This document shows positions 21,671-32,052 of a stretch of 64,000 bases of DNA, in pieces. Within the stretch, counting starts at the first letter, position 1; the number at the start of each line of letters is the position of its first letter. The position numbers and the translations under genes are program-made. The stretch spans positions 186,001-250,000 of the forward strand of contig NZ_JAFVMG010000002.1 of the NCBI RefSeq assembly GCF_017377745.1. Direction: 5' to 3'. A model generated the notes under the pieces. The model saw nothing but the letters and a program-made list of their open reading frames with translations. It had not been told where the DNA came from and did no database searches. The DNA is from Acetobacter suratthaniensis (lineage in GTDB: Bacteria > Pseudomonadota > Alphaproteobacteria > Acetobacterales > Acetobacteraceae).

Positions 21671-22030
21671 TTACTTGCTTTTGTCGTCATTCACCGGCTT
21701 GGCGGTGCTGGTCAGCACGGTGGAAATGGTTTCACGCAGAACCGTCACGCGCACATTGGGGGCGATTTCCACCTCGACTTCGGATGAATCCTCGCGGCTG
21801 CGCTGCACAATGCCCACAACACCACCCGCGGTCACGATCCGGTCGCCACGACGCAGGGCCTTGAGTTCAGCCTTGAGCTGCTTCTGGCGCTGCTGCTGAG
21901 GGCGGATCATGAGGAAATACATGATGGCGAAAACCGCAACAAACGGCAGGAAGGACATCAGCGTGGCGCCGGCGCCACCGCCCCCGGCGGCAGTCTGGGC
22001 ATGAGCTGCGGGAATAAGGAAATCGAACAT
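21671..22030 (-). CDS. yajC: Preprotein translocase subunit YajC
   Basis: A 119-residue membrane protein with one helix (MSFLPFVAVFAIMYFLMIRPQQQRQK) and the conserved cytoplasmic domain (LRRGDRIVTAGGVVGIV). It associates with SecDF at the SecYEG translocon. ATG 22030 gives the usual short N-terminus (MFDFLIPAAHAQ). The secD and secF genes usually follow yajC but are absent here, because priA converges instead. The divergent neighbour is a DUF815 ATPase, a common pairing in alphaproteobacteria. Confidence 0.93.
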   Translation of the reverse strand: MFDFLIPAAHAQTAAGGGGAGATLMSFLPFVAVFAIMYFLMIRPQQQRQKQLKAELKALRRGDRIVTAGGVVGIVQRSREDSSEVEVEIAPNVRVTVLRETISTVLTSTAKPVNDDKSK

Positions 22031-22170
22031 GGGGTGCTGACTTTCAGATAAGGCTGGTTGCACAAACGGAAGAAGTGACCATAGTTTTCAATCCTTTTCC
22101 GTCAAGCTCCTGCATGGAAGTTCACGGCATGCGCCGCGCACTTTCCGGGCGGGAGAAAAAAGAGGCCCTT

Positions 22171-23052
22171 ATGGACGCAGAGCAGACCCCGTTTCTCGAA
22201 CGGATCGCCACGGCGCTGGAACGACTGTCCCCCCCGCCCGCCACGCTGGAAGGCGTGGATACGGCGGATGCCTTTGTCTGGCTCCCTGAGCGCGGCAGGC
22301 TGCGCCCCGTACCCCACGTGGCGCATGTACCCGTTGACCTGCTGCGCGGGGTTGATCAGCAACGCCGCACGCTGGTTGAAAACACGCAGTATTTCGCCAG
22401 CGGCCTGCCCGCCAACAACGCCATGCTGTGGGGTGCGCGGGGTATGGGCAAGTCCTCTCTGGTCAAAGGTGCCCATGCTCTGGCCAACCAGAAAGACGGC
22501 CAGCCCTGCACTCCCGGCAAAGGCCGGGTGGCGCTGATAGAAATCCAGCGCGAAGACCTGACCAGCCTGCCCCTGCTGCTGAGCCTTTTGCGCGAGAACC
22601 CGCGCCGGTTCATCCTGTTCTGTGATGATCTGTCTTTTGAAAAGGAAGACAGGGATTACAAGGCTCTCAAATCCGTTCTGGATGGCGGCATAGCCGGACG
22701 GCCTGAAAACGTCCTGTTTTACGCCACATCCAACCGCCGCCATCTGATGCCGCGCGATATGATCGAAAACGAGCGCGCCACAGCCATCAGCCCGTCCGAA
22801 GCGACGGAAGAAAAAGTTTCTCTCTCCGACCGCTTTGGCCTGTGGCTGGGTTTTTACTCCTGCGAGCAGGATACCTATGCCGATATGGTGCGCGCCTATG
22901 CCGCCCAGCGCGGCCTGACCATTGCCGAGGCCGAACTGATGGCCCGCGCCAATGAATGGGCCATTACACGCGGCAGCCGCTCGGGCCGTGTGGCGTTCCA
23001 GTTCATAGAAGACCTGAGCGCACGCCTGAGCGCCGATACACCACACCGCTAA
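22171..23052 (+). CDS. AAA ATPase, DUF815 family
   Basis: A 293-residue P-loop protein. Walker A is GARGMGKSS near residue 92, and LFCDDLSFE (about 152) acts as Walker B. A sensor-1-like FYATSNRRHLMPRD and the arginine-rich NERATAISPSE region follow. This layout matches the DUF815 family of AAA ATPases, whose job is unknown. ATG 22171 is chosen because the conserved region begins soon after it and a GAGG lies upstream; earlier ATGs exist in frame. It is divergent from yajC. Confidence 0.85.
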   Translation: MDAEQTPFLERIATALERLSPPPATLEGVDTADAFVWLPERGRLRPVPHVAHVPVDLLRGVDQQRRTLVENTQYFASGLPANNAMLWGARGMGKSSLVKGAHALANQKDGQPCTPGKGRVALIEIQREDLTSLPLLLSLLRENPRRFILFCDDLSFEKEDRDYKALKSVLDGGIAGRPENVLFYATSNRRHLMPRDMIENERATAISPSEATEEKVSLSDRFGLWLGFYSCEQDTYADMVRAYAAQRGLTIAEAELMARANEWAITRGSRSGRVAFQFIEDLSARLSADTPHR

Positions 23053-23209
23053 AAACACGCTGGCGGGTTGCAAAAAACCGGGCACACCCCGGCAAATGCG
23101 AAAGAATATGTCTTTCAGCATTGTCGCGTCTTGCGTCCCGCCAGCCAATGCGTTGAGATAGCACTGAACGCAGGGGTGACCTGCGTACCGTCATCCGATA
23201 CGAGGCACC

Positions 23210-24316
23210 ATGACCCAGACTGATCCCGCCGTTCCTGTTTTCTCCACCTCCGCCCCTACGGCTGAGGCAGGCAGGGTCGACCTTCGGACTGTCCGCTCCA
23301 ACCCGGACTATTGGTACCCTGTCGCCTGGTCACGCGAAGTCAAACCCGGCAAAACCATCGGCACCCGCTATGCCGGCCTGCCGATTGCCCTTGTCCGCCC
23401 GAAGGAAGGGCCGGTTTTCGCACTGGAAGACCGCTGCGCCCACCGGCAGGTTCCGCTCAGCAAGGGCGAGGTCAAGGGAGATTCGGTCAAATGCTGCTAT
23501 CACGGCTGGGCCTATGGCCGCTCGGGTCGCTGCATTGATGTGCCTTATCTCGGCAAGGGCAAGCTCCCCAACGGGGTGCGTACCTTCCCCTGCCGCGAAC
23601 AGGACGGGATGATATTCGTCTTCCCCGGCGACCCGGAAAAAGCTGAAACCACTCCCCTGCCGCCCGCTCTGGCGCAGGCCGCAAACCCCGCTTACAAAAC
23701 CCGCTTTTTCGGGCGCGAAGTGGGCTGTCACTACAGTTTCATGCACGAAAACCTGATGGATATGAACCATCAGTTCATGCACTCCAAACAGATGGGCCAG
23801 ATGAAGCCCCGCTTCCTTGGCCAGCTCAAGGAAGCCGGTCTGGTTGAAGCCCGCTACAGCTTTGCCCGCACGGGAGGCAGCCAGCCCCTGGGCGAAGCGC
23901 TGATTTTCGGCGAGCGGCGCAACGCGGAGGCGAAGTTCCAGCACCGCGATGTCATGACCATCCGCACCGAATACCCCTACCAGACCCTGCGTATCCAGAC
24001 CGGGGATGAAGACCCCGTGATGGATCTGTGGATCGTCTATGTCCCCCAGAGCGCGGATGAGCTTACCAACCGCACCTTTGGCCTGCTATCGGTCAAACGG
24101 CCGAAAATTCCCGGCCTGCTCGATATGGCATGGCCGTTTCTGGTCGCGTTTACCGAGCGTATCTTTGCTGAAGATCGCGAGATCGTGGAACTGGAACAAA
24201 AAGCATGGCGCGAACTGGGGGGAGACCACAATGTGGAAGTCTTCCCTGTTATCAACGCTCTACGCGACCTGCTGAAAGAATGTGGTGTTCCGCCTGCCTC
24301 TGGGTCTCATGCCTGA
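23210..24316 (+). CDS. Rieske-type aromatic-ring/alkyl oxygenase, alpha subunit
   Basis: A 368-residue protein. The Rieske [2Fe-2S] ligands are [11 protein letters not shown] and CCYHGW (residues about 83-107). The mononuclear iron site is the [11 protein letters not shown] segment (two His plus a later acid). This is the layout of Rieske oxygenases such as vanillate O-demethylases and related hydroxylases, which use electrons from a reductase. No reductase or ferredoxin gene is next to it, so it must borrow electrons from elsewhere. GAGG before ATG 23210 supports the start. The substrate is unknown. The next gene's start overlaps its stop. Confidence 0.85.
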   Translation: MTQTDPAVPVFSTSAPTAEAGRVDLRTVRSNPDYWYPVAWSREVKPGKTIGTRYAGLPIALVRPKEGPVFALEDRCAHRQVPLSKGEVKGDSVKCCYHGWAYGRSGRCIDVPYLGKGKLPNGVRTFPCREQDGMIFVFPGDPEKAETTPLPPALAQAANPAYKTRFFGREVGCHYSFMHENLMDMNHQFMHSKQMGQMKPRFLGQLKEAGLVEARYSFARTGGSQPLGEALIFGERRNAEAKFQHRDVMTIRTEYPYQTLRIQTGDEDPVMDLWIVYVPQSADELTNRTFGLLSVKRPKIPGLLDMAWPFLVAFTERIFAEDREIVELEQKAWRELGGDHNVEVFPVINALRDLLKECGVPPASGSHA

Positions 24317-25454
24317 TACGTTACCCCTTGAGCTTGAGGCGCCTCCCTGCCGCCTGCGCCTGCTGACACCTGATGACGCCCCGGCCCTGCACCATCTGGT
24401 CAATGACTGGGAGGTTGTGCGCATGCTCAGCAGTCCGCCTTTTCCCTACCCACGGGAACTGGCGGATGAGTGGATAACCGCCACACAGGCCCTATGCCGG
24501 AAAAACGAAGGCTTTTACTTTGCCATACTGGGGCCTGATGGCAGGCTAGCAGGGTGTATCGGCCTGCGGATTGTCCCCCTGCCCCAGACGGGCCGCTCCC
24601 CCCATGCCCCTCCGCAACGCGAGGGCCAGCTCGGTTACTGGCTGGGCCGCGCTCACTGGGGGCAGGGCTTTGCCTCGCTGGCAGCCAGCCGTATTGCCCG
24701 CTGGGCGCTGGCACACCTGAACATCGACCGCCTGAGTGCGAGCGCTGCGCAGGATAATATTGCCTCCATCCGCGTGCTGGAGCGTGCAGGCTTTCGCCAT
24801 ACAGGCACTGATCGGCAGAAGTTCGTCGCCCGTGGCACCGACCTGCCTGTGGAGCTGTTCGAGGCCACCCGCGCTGACATCAGCCAACCTGCCAAAACCC
24901 CGAACACCGACACGCCAGCCCCCCTGGCGGCCAGCACGGCGCCACCACCCGCCCCACCATCGGATACCCCCGCCCACCATCACGAAGCACTGGCCGGAGC
25001 TGCTCCCACAGGCACCTCGCCCGCCATACCAACACGTAACAACAGGCCAGAAGTCCGGCGGTTAGTGCTGGTAAGCGCCGCAGCCCTCATCAACCCAAGC
25101 GGGCAGATCCTTCTTGCCCGCAGGCCGGAAGGCAAAAGCATGGCGGGGTTGTGGGAGTTCCCCGGCGGCAAGGTGGAAGCAGGCGAAACACCCGAAGCGG
25201 CTCTTGTCCGCGAACTGCATGAAGAGCTGGGGCTGGATATGAGCCGCGCCTGCATGGCGCCCTTTACCTTTGCCTCGCACGCCTATGCCGGTTTTGACCT
25301 GCTTATGCCGCTGTATCTATGCAGACGCTGGCAGGGTACCCCTACCCCGCGCGAAGGGCAGAAACTGGCATGGGTCGCGCCAGAAAACCTGCGTGGTTAC
25401 GCCATGCCCGAAGCCGATCTGCCGTTTATCCCACTCTTACAGGCACTACTCTGA
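24309..25454 (+). CDS. GNAT acetyltransferase fused to a Nudix hydrolase
   Basis: A 381-residue two-domain protein. Residues 1-185 form a RimJ/RimL-type GNAT domain ([26 protein letters not shown] as the acetyl-CoA loop, [13 protein letters not shown]). A Pro/Ala/Thr linker follows (about 190-245). The C-terminus is a MutT-like Nudix domain with a full Nudix box ([18 protein letters not shown] then HEELGL). The Nudix half resembles 8-oxo-dGTP diphosphatases. I chose ATG 24309, which overlaps the stop of the Rieske gene, over the longer frame at 24282. The acetylated substrate is unknown. Confidence 0.88.
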   Translation: MPDTLPLELEAPPCRLRLLTPDDAPALHHLVNDWEVVRMLSSPPFPYPRELADEWITATQALCRKNEGFYFAILGPDGRLAGCIGLRIVPLPQTGRSPHAPPQREGQLGYWLGRAHWGQGFASLAASRIARWALAHLNIDRLSASAAQDNIASIRVLERAGFRHTGTDRQKFVARGTDLPVELFEATRADISQPAKTPNTDTPAPLAASTAPPPAPPSDTPAHHHEALAGAAPTGTSPAIPTRNNRPEVRRLVLVSAAALINPSGQILLARRPEGKSMAGLWEFPGGKVEAGETPEAALVRELHEELGLDMSRACMAPFTFASHAYAGFDLLMPLYLCRRWQGTPTPREGQKLAWVAPENLRGYAMPEADLPFIPLLQALL

Positions 25455-25557
25455 AGGGCTGATCCCCCCTCTCTCGCCCCTGCCCTGCCGTCCTGTGGCT
25501 TGACGGCACCCGCCTTGCACGCCTAACCAGAAAATACGCCCGCTCTCTTGGGGGTGT

Positions 25558-25612
25558 CCTCGTGATTTGTCCGGCCGGATTGCGGCGAGGTTAAAGAAGT
25601 GCGCTAAAGAGG
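25558..25612 (+). promoter_or_regulatory. SAM-II riboswitch
   Basis: The sequence has the SAM-II pattern: P1 arms CCTCG (25558-25562) and CGAGG (25586-25590), the conserved GTGATTTG in the loop, CCGGCCGG, and the downstream pseudoknot strand GTTAAAGAAGTGCGCTAAAGAG. SAM-II elements in alphaproteobacteria sit before methionine genes and lower expression when S-adenosylmethionine is abundant. It is 109 nt before metZ. The effect is probably on translation initiation, though no sequestered ribosome site can be proven here. Confidence 0.93.
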
Positions 25613-25720
25613 CCCTGACGACGCCCGCCCGACGTCAAGGTTTCCACGGTCAGTTCAACAGACCGATACCGCAGGATTACCCGCGCGGGTTCGTCTGACA
25701 CGAGAAAACCGGATACCAGA

Positions 25721-26929
25721 ATGACCAACTCCGATACATCAAGCCAGGCCACATGGCGCCCCGCCACCCGTCAGCTCCACGCTGGTCTTGAGCGCACGGC
25801 TTACGGCGAAACCAGTGAAGCCCTGTTCCTGACCTCGGGCTTTGTCTATGACAATGCCGAACAGGCCGCCAAAACCTTCACCGGTGAAGTAACCCACTAC
25901 CAGTACAGCCGCTTTGGCAACCCGACCGTAGCCGCACTGGAACGGCGGCTTGCCGATCTGGAAGGGGCTGAAGCCTGTGTTGCCACCGCCACCGGCATGG
26001 GGGCGGTTTCTTCCGCCCTGCTGTCGCATGTGAAGGCGGGTGATCGCGTGGTTGCCTCCAGCGCGCTGTTTGGTTCCTGTCACTGGATCGTGGCCAACCT
26101 GCTGCCCCGCTACGGCGTGACAACGGTTTTTGTTGATGGCACGAATCTGGATGAGTGGGCCGAAGCCCTGTCCGAGCCGACAGCCGCCGTGCTGCTGGAA
26201 AGCCCCTCCAACCCGATGCTGGAAATTCTGGACATTGCCGCCATTTCCACTCTGGCGCACAAGGCTGGCGCTATCGTGGTGGTGGATAATGTCTTTGCCT
26301 CCCCCGTGTACCAGAAGCCGCTGGCACTGGGGGCGGATGTGGTCGTGTATTCCTGCACCAAGCATATTGATGGACAAGGCCGTGTGCTCGGCGGTGCCGT
26401 TCTGGGTCGTGCGCAGTGGATTACCGAAACCCTTCAGCCTTTCACCCGCAATACCGGCAATGCCCTTTCGCCTTTCAATGCGTGGGTGATGCTCAAGGGG
26501 CTTGAAACCCTCTCCCTGCGGGTGGATGCCATGACCCGCAATGCCGCACAGGTAGCAGACTATCTGGCCTCCGCCCCCGGCATTGTAACCGTGCGTTACC
26601 CCGGCCGTGCTGACCACCCGCAATACGCTCTGGCCCAGCGCCAGATGAGCGGTGGCGGCACGCTGGTTGCGTTTGAAGTCGCAGGCGGACGTGAAGGCGC
26701 ATTCGCCTTCATGAACGCGCTGAAGCTGATCGCCATTTCCAACAATCTTGGAGATTCGCGCTCACTGGTGACACATCCGGTCACCACGACCCATTCCAAG
26801 ATCGACCCCGAGGCCCGCGCGGCACTTGGTATCAACGAAGGGACGATCCGTTTCTCCGTCGGTCTGGAAGACGCGCAGGACCTGATCGACGATCTGGCAC
26901 GCGGCTTTGCCGCCCTGTCCGCTCTTTAA
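25721..26929 (+). CDS. metZ: O-succinylhomoserine sulfhydrylase
   Basis: A 402-residue PLP enzyme of the Cys/Met gamma family. The PLP lysine lies in SCTKHIDGQGR (about residue 213), with YSRFGNPT near 68 and the C-terminal SLVTHPVTTTHSK. It makes homocysteine from O-succinylhomoserine and sulfide, giving direct sulfhydrylation for methionine synthesis. O-acetylhomoserine use is possible. The SAM-II riboswitch upstream fits a methionine gene. The sulfide:quinone oxidoreductase at 39.6 kb would compete for the same sulfide. Confidence 0.93.
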   Translation: MTNSDTSSQATWRPATRQLHAGLERTAYGETSEALFLTSGFVYDNAEQAAKTFTGEVTHYQYSRFGNPTVAALERRLADLEGAEACVATATGMGAVSSALLSHVKAGDRVVASSALFGSCHWIVANLLPRYGVTTVFVDGTNLDEWAEALSEPTAAVLLESPSNPMLEILDIAAISTLAHKAGAIVVVDNVFASPVYQKPLALGADVVVYSCTKHIDGQGRVLGGAVLGRAQWITETLQPFTRNTGNALSPFNAWVMLKGLETLSLRVDAMTRNAAQVADYLASAPGIVTVRYPGRADHPQYALAQRQMSGGGTLVAFEVAGGREGAFAFMNALKLIAISNNLGDSRSLVTHPVTTTHSKIDPEARAALGINEGTIRFSVGLEDAQDLIDDLARGFAALSAL

Positions 26930-26936
26930 GCAACGC

Positions 26937-27018
26937 AGCCCGGCAGCTTATTCTGCCGGGCTCCCCACAAAAGACAACGGGCCTGCTCCCCACGGTATAA
27001 CCGTAAAGAAGCAGGCCC
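26937..27018. terminator. Twin hairpins between convergent metZ and the MFS gene
   Basis: Stem 1 is AGCCCGGCAG / CTGCCGGGCT (26937-26962). Stem 2 is GGGCCTGCT / AGCAGGCCC (26979-27018) with an inner ACGGT/ACCGT pairing. They probably terminate transcripts from both sides. Confidence 0.65.
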
Positions 27019-27057
27019 GCCCCATAACCCGGCTTACCGGGGTGGCTGAGGAAACCC

Positions 27058-28353
27058 TCAGCCCTGTTTCTGAACTTTCCAGCCCGTTTCACGCAGGGCA
27101 AAAGATAGCCCGATCGCAATCACAATGCCGACCAGCAGCGGCATGAACGCACGGTGGAACAGCGCCATGCTGTCAGTATCGCCACCGACCATCAGGGCTG
27201 AAACCAGCGGTGACATGACACCCGTGGTGCCGAACACCAGAAAGTTCATGACCCCTGCCGCCGTGCCCTTCACTTCCGGCGGGTTCACTTCCTTCATGGA
27301 TGAGAACGGAATCATCGCCGCTCCAGAAGCAATACCCATCACCAAGGCCACAGAATAACGGGGCATGACACCGGCAGGAATGTACAGGGCACACAGCGAA
27401 GCCGCGAGCAGCACCAGTGCGCCACCGATCAGCACCGGCTTACGCAGACCGATCCTGTCAGAAATCCAGCCCAGCAGCGGGCAGCCGATAACCCAGCCAA
27501 TCGGCACCATGGACACATCAGACGCCGCAAAAGCCATGCTGGTGTGTTCGCCCTTGCTCAGCATGGACGCCCCCCAGCCCAACGCGCCGATTGTAGTAGG
27601 CACAAACAGCAGCCCCCCCACAATACCCGCGATCCAGCTCTGCGGATTGCCGAAAATAATGCGGAACGGCTTAAGCAGGTTTCCAACGGAAAAATGCCCG
27701 TGATGCGCACTGCTATCGCCAGAGTCCCGCGGCATGACAAACCATGTCGCCACGGCCAGACACACGCCGATCACGCCAAAACCCAGCCAGACCGTCTGCC
27801 AAGGAATATGGAAAGACCCGTTGGGGTCAATCAGAATACGCGTGGGTTTGGAACCGAACGCCGCCCCCGCCATACCCAGACACTGGGTAAGCCCCACAAA
27901 AAGAGCAAGTGTGCGCGCAGGAAGATACCGCGCCGCCACATAGGAAGAACCAACAAAAGCGCAGATGGCACCAAGAGCCTGAATGACATAGCCCCCGATC
28001 CCCGCCGCGACACTCCCCTGAGCGAAAATAAGGCAACCCACGCTGGTAATGGCAATGCCAACCGGCATGGTGGCGTGCGCGCCATAACGGTCAAGCAGCA
28101 CACCCACGGCCAGAGCCGCCAGCGCATAGACAATATAGTAAGAAGCAATCATCAGCCCGAGATGGCTGTTACCCCATGCCTGTGTCAGCTCGTCCTGCAT
28201 GATGCCGGGTGCTGAACGGATGGCGTACTGATAAAAATAGAACAGCGCGCATAAAAACCAGGCCAGCACATAAAGCGGCAGTATCTTCTGCGGCTGCCCC
28301 GCAGGTGCGCTACCCGGCAAAGGCGCTGTATTGGACGTCTGAGAAGCCGACAT
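27058..28353 (-). CDS. MFS transporter, substrate unknown
   Basis: A 431-residue protein with about 12 membrane helices. The MFS loop motif GVLLDRYGAHATMPVG (between helices 2 and 3) and the matching GWISDRIGLRKPV in the second half are present. It is an inner-membrane secondary transporter of organic anions or similar small molecules; the exact substrate cannot be read. It lies downstream of pdc with about 70 nt between, on the same strand, so it may share its transcript. Confidence 0.85.
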   Translation of the reverse strand: MSASQTSNTAPLPGSAPAGQPQKILPLYVLAWFLCALFYFYQYAIRSAPGIMQDELTQAWGNSHLGLMIASYYIVYALAALAVGVLLDRYGAHATMPVGIAITSVGCLIFAQGSVAAGIGGYVIQALGAICAFVGSSYVAARYLPARTLALFVGLTQCLGMAGAAFGSKPTRILIDPNGSFHIPWQTVWLGFGVIGVCLAVATWFVMPRDSGDSSAHHGHFSVGNLLKPFRIIFGNPQSWIAGIVGGLLFVPTTIGALGWGASMLSKGEHTSMAFAASDVSMVPIGWVIGCPLLGWISDRIGLRKPVLIGGALVLLAASLCALYIPAGVMPRYSVALVMGIASGAAMIPFSSMKEVNPPEVKGTAAGVMNFLVFGTTGVMSPLVSALMVGGDTDSMALFHRAFMPLLVGIVIAIGLSFALRETGWKVQKQG

Positions 28354-28424
28354 GAAAAATTCCGATATTGCAAAACGCCATACGCCTGCCTTCCATCAGG
28401 AAAGCAGGCGCACGGAGAGTTAAG

Positions 28425-30116
28425 TTATTTCGCAGGCGGACGGGCGTTTGCCGTAGCCACATGCCGGCCCCAGGAAATCAGCTCCGGGGTGCAGTCATCG
28501 CGCGGGATCACGCATTCGATCAGGGTCGGGCCTTCCTTGTTGCCCAGCGCAACCTTGACGGCATCGGCCAGTTCGCCCGCCGTGGTGGCGCGCAGGCCAA
28601 TGCCCTTGCCGTCTTCCGCGTTGAACGCGTTCACAACGGCGGCGTAGTCCCAGTTTTTGATGTTGTTGTACGGGCCATCATGAATTTCAACTTCGATGGT
28701 GTAACCAGCGTTGTTGATCAGGAAGATAATGACCGGCAGCTTGCGGCGCGTCATCTGCGCCACTTCCTGCGCCGTAAGCTGGAAGGAACCATCACCCACC
28801 ATCAGAATGGTGCGGCGTTCCGGTGCGCCCACGGCATAGCCAAACGCAGCAGGAACAGACCAGCCAATATGGCCCCACTGCATTTCAAATTCGACGCGCG
28901 CACCGTTGGGCAGCTTGGTGCGAACCACGTTAAACCAGGAATCACCCGTCTCACCAATAACGGTGGTTTCAGGCGTAACCAGCCCCTGCAGCGTCTGCTG
29001 GATGTCAGCACGGGTCAGCTTGTCATCGCCGCTGCCGGTGGTTTCAGACACCGTTGCGGTGTGCACGCGCTTGTACTGAACCAGTGTTGCGTCTTTTTTC
29101 GGCTTGTCCTTGAAATACGCCGCCAGAGCTTCCAGCAGTTCCTTCAGGTGGATGTTATCGAACGAAAAGCCGTTCAGCTTGGTAACGTTCTTGTCCAGAA
29201 CGGCAACATTCGGCCCCTTAGGCCATGCGGTCCAGCCTTCGGTCGAATAGTCGTTAAAGATGGGCGCCAGCGCCAGAATGCTGTCAGTCCAGTTGAAGAT
29301 GTCATTAACACCCGGCGTGCTTGCGCTGCCCCAGTAGGTGCCGACATAGGCCGGGTGCTCTTCAGGGAAGAAGCTCTTAGCCGCAGCCATCGTACCCACA
29401 ACGCAGCCAAGAGCGTCAGCCAGCTTCACAGCGGCTTCTTCCGCCCCGGCGGCGCGCAGGCGGCTACCGATCAGAATGGCAGGCTTTTCGTGCTTTTCAA
29501 TAAAGCTGGCAACAGCCGCCACGGCTGCGTCAAGCGTTTCCTTATCCGAAGGGCGCACGTCCAGCACAGCACTGATGGGGCCGGGAGCCGCACAGGGCTG
29601 GGCCGACACGTTGCAGGCGATTTCGATATAAGCCGGCTTCTTTTCACGCAGGGCCGTGCGGATAACATGGTCGATCTTTTCCGGCGCATCTTCAGCGCTG
29701 GTGATGGAAACCGCCGCACAGGTCAGCTTTTTTGCGATTTCGAGCTGATAGCCATAATCAGGAATACCAATGGTGTGGTGCAGGATATGCCCGCTGCCAT
29801 GATCATTGGAGTTGGGAGCGCCAGAAATCAGGATAACCGGCAGGTTTTCGGCATAGGCACCGCCAATGGCGTTCAGGGCCGAAAAAGCACCCACGTTAAA
29901 CGTTACAACAGCGGCAGCCGCACCGTTGGCGCGGGCGTAACCTTCAGCGGAAAAACCGCAGTTCAGCTCATTGGAGCAGTAAACCTGCTCACAATCCTTG
30001 TTGAGAAGCAGCTGGTCGAGCAGCACCAGATTGTAATCGCCAGCAACGGCAAAATGGTGTTTCAGGCCGATCTGGGAAAGACGTTCAGCGAGGTAGGTAC
30101 CTACAGTATAAGACAT
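28425..30116 (-). CDS. pdc: Pyruvate decarboxylase
   Basis: A 563-residue thiamine-diphosphate enzyme that converts pyruvate to acetaldehyde and CO2. Catalytic residues match the Zymomonas enzyme by position: Asp27 (VAGD), Glu50 (SNELNCGF) and the His pair of GHILHHTIG. The ThDP motif [11 protein letters not shown] with the later NNAGYT is intact. Bacterial PDC is rare and marks Acetobacter, Zymomonas and few others. In acetic acid bacteria it routes lactate-derived pyruvate to acetaldehyde and acetate. Start is ATG 30116 with GGGAG upstream. A porin gene ends 40 nt before it. Confidence 0.98.
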   Translation of the reverse strand: MSYTVGTYLAERLSQIGLKHHFAVAGDYNLVLLDQLLLNKDCEQVYCSNELNCGFSAEGYARANGAAAAVVTFNVGAFSALNAIGGAYAENLPVILISGAPNSNDHGSGHILHHTIGIPDYGYQLEIAKKLTCAAVSITSAEDAPEKIDHVIRTALREKKPAYIEIACNVSAQPCAAPGPISAVLDVRPSDKETLDAAVAAVASFIEKHEKPAILIGSRLRAAGAEEAAVKLADALGCVVGTMAAAKSFFPEEHPAYVGTYWGSASTPGVNDIFNWTDSILALAPIFNDYSTEGWTAWPKGPNVAVLDKNVTKLNGFSFDNIHLKELLEALAAYFKDKPKKDATLVQYKRVHTATVSETTGSGDDKLTRADIQQTLQGLVTPETTVIGETGDSWFNVVRTKLPNGARVEFEMQWGHIGWSVPAAFGYAVGAPERRTILMVGDGSFQLTAQEVAQMTRRKLPVIIFLINNAGYTIEVEIHDGPYNNIKNWDYAAVVNAFNAEDGKGIGLRATTAGELADAVKVALGNKEGPTLIECVIPRDDCTPELISWGRHVATANARPPAK

Positions 30117-30156
30117 GTTTTCTTTCTCCCTTGGTGGGTTGTCCTGAGACCCCACT

Positions 30157-32028
30157 TTACTGGAACGGAAAATATCGGAAGGTCACATAAACCGTGTTGC
30201 CCGATGCGGTCGGGGTAACACTGCTGCCGTGACTATCGATGCCAGAATAGGCAAACTTCCGGATATATGTGTATTGCAGGCCGGCCATTACACTCCCGTA
30301 GCGGCCCTGCATGAAGTGCCACCAGCCACCAGCCGTAAAGGAGGCCAGCGTATGGGTCTGGGCGGCACAGCTTGCTTCCTTGACACCGGGCGGCGTTTCG
30401 CAGCCGCTCAGGTTCAGGTCGCTTACGCCGTAGCCATACTGATGACCATCAGCCCCCATGTAATATTTGCGCCCGGCTGATTCCACACCCCCATAGGTAT
30501 AGACCAGCACGGAACTCGCCGGATGCCCGATCAGGCCAAGCGACCCCATGATTTCTGGCACAGGCACATACTGGCCCTGACCGTTAAACGTGGTGTCGGG
30601 CAACTGGGTGGGGCCATAGCGGCCAATGCCGTCACCGGCCAGCACGTTGCCGGTCAACTGCAATTTGTTGGTGCCCAAAGGCATGGTCATGCCCGCCCCG
30701 ACACCACCACCAAACGAAGTCTGTTTCTTGGCGGTTGTCGCCCCCGGCGCCACCGCTACGGAGCGGAACCACCGGGCAAGGCCAAAGAGTTCGTAATGCC
30801 CGAACGAGGTATCGACAGCCCCTTTAAGGATAATGTCGGGCACGGGGTTGTTGCTATACTGGGCGGTGGAGTTCAGCAGTGCGCCACCGTTGTTGGAATA
30901 GTAAACCGTTGCCCCTGTGGTATCGCCATAGGCTGGGGGGAGCGTGCCGCCCGAAGCAACCGATCCCGAAAACGCGCTGATCGCCTGTGGGTCTTCAATT
31001 GACAGGCCCAGCCAGTATTTCTGGTGCCAGTCCTTACCAATCCGAATCTGGGGCACACGGGTAAAGACAATCCCCGGAATCTGGTTGTTATCCGTAACTG
31101 CGGGCAACTGCTCCTGTCGGGGCAGAATGCCCTTGGCGTAATTGGTCGCCAGACTCCACGCCTGCCCCATGAGCAGATGGAAGCCCCAGTCTTTTTCCGT
31201 CACAGTAAAATAGCCCTGACGCAGACGGGGCACATACCCGTTGATCTGCGCACTGTTGCTACTGACCCCTGCTCCGGCAAAGTCGCTTTCAATATAGGCT
31301 TGCAACCGCACCGATTTGGACGGATTGGCTTCCATCAACACTGACATGCGGCTGAGCTGCGAGGAAAGGCGTTCCTCGCTCAGCCCATGATTATGGCTAT
31401 TGGCATAAGGAAAATTACCCCATGCTGTAGCAGGCCCGCTGGTCATGTTGGAATCACGCCAGATATTGGACAGTTCCACAAAACCACCCAGACGCACTGA
31501 AATACCGCCTATGCTGAAAATAGGCGGCAACGTATCCACTGCGGTTTGCGTAATAGCCTGAGGGCTGGCGGTCGAAAGATCGATAGTGGATTTGGTTGTT
31601 TGCGTCTCTTTAGCCTCTGGCATCCATTCGAAACGTGCACTTTCCCGTTCACCATCGCGCACTTTCAGTGGCATCACGTCTTTGGCGCGCTCAGGCTGCA
31701 TGTCGGATGAAAAACGGATAGCTGGCTCAAACGCCCCATCAGAAATAGCCTGACGTGAAGACGGCGCGGCATTTGCCGTATGCACAGCCGGTTTGCCCAC
31801 AGCCGGGCGTGTGGCACCAACATGCTGCCTACGGGCCTGCCGCTGCTCAATAACTTCGACCTGAGCTGCCAGTTTACGCATCTGCGCTTTGATCAGAGCA
31901 ATTTCCTGCGCATCATCCGCGTATGACGCAACAGGCATATCCACTACACAGAAAACTGCCGCCCCGATCAGCAGGTGAGTTTTCAGCCCCCGTCTGCCAG
32001 CCTTATTTTTTAAAACGGCAAATATCAC
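30157..32028 (-). CDS. Outer-membrane porin with N-terminal coiled coil (DcaP-like)
   Basis: A protein of about 623 residues. A signal peptide (hydrophobic [17 protein letters not shown] cleavage) leads into a short coiled coil ([26 protein letters not shown]) and a low-complexity linker to about residue 170. The rest is rich in alternating aromatic strands ([26 protein letters not shown]) typical of an outer-membrane barrel. The layout resembles DcaP-type porins. I prefer GTG 32028 because AAGGGG lies 5 nt upstream; GTG 32052 is possible. It ends 40 nt before pdc, so the two may form one operon. Substrate unknown. Confidence 0.82.
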   Translation of the reverse strand: MIFAVLKNKAGRRGLKTHLLIGAAVFCVVDMPVASYADDAQEIALIKAQMRKLAAQVEVIEQRQARRQHVGATRPAVGKPAVHTANAAPSSRQAISDGAFEPAIRFSSDMQPERAKDVMPLKVRDGERESARFEWMPEAKETQTTKSTIDLSTASPQAITQTAVDTLPPIFSIGGISVRLGGFVELSNIWRDSNMTSGPATAWGNFPYANSHNHGLSEERLSSQLSRMSVLMEANPSKSVRLQAYIESDFAGAGVSSNSAQINGYVPRLRQGYFTVTEKDWGFHLLMGQAWSLATNYAKGILPRQEQLPAVTDNNQIPGIVFTRVPQIRIGKDWHQKYWLGLSIEDPQAISAFSGSVASGGTLPPAYGDTTGATVYYSNNGGALLNSTAQYSNNPVPDIILKGAVDTSFGHYELFGLARWFRSVAVAPGATTAKKQTSFGGGVGAGMTMPLGTNKLQLTGNVLAGDGIGRYGPTQLPDTTFNGQGQYVPVPEIMGSLGLIGHPASSVLVYTYGGVESAGRKYYMGADGHQYGYGVSDLNLSGCETPPGVKEASCAAQTHTLASFTAGGWWHFMQGRYGSVMAGLQYTYIRKFAYSGIDSHGSSVTPTASGNTVYVTFRYFPFQ

Positions 32029-32052
32029 GCCTGCCCCTTGGGGTATGCACAC

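Noticed and set aside
23210..25454. Frameshift as the reason for the GNAT-Nudix fusion
   Set aside because: The frame is open throughout, and the linker has the Pro/Ala/Thr composition of a real interdomain linker with no stop codons or repeats.
28368..30218. A 616-residue plus-strand frame across pdc
   Set aside because: It is antisense to pyruvate decarboxylase, whose catalytic residues are all in place. High GC gives long antisense frames in this genome.
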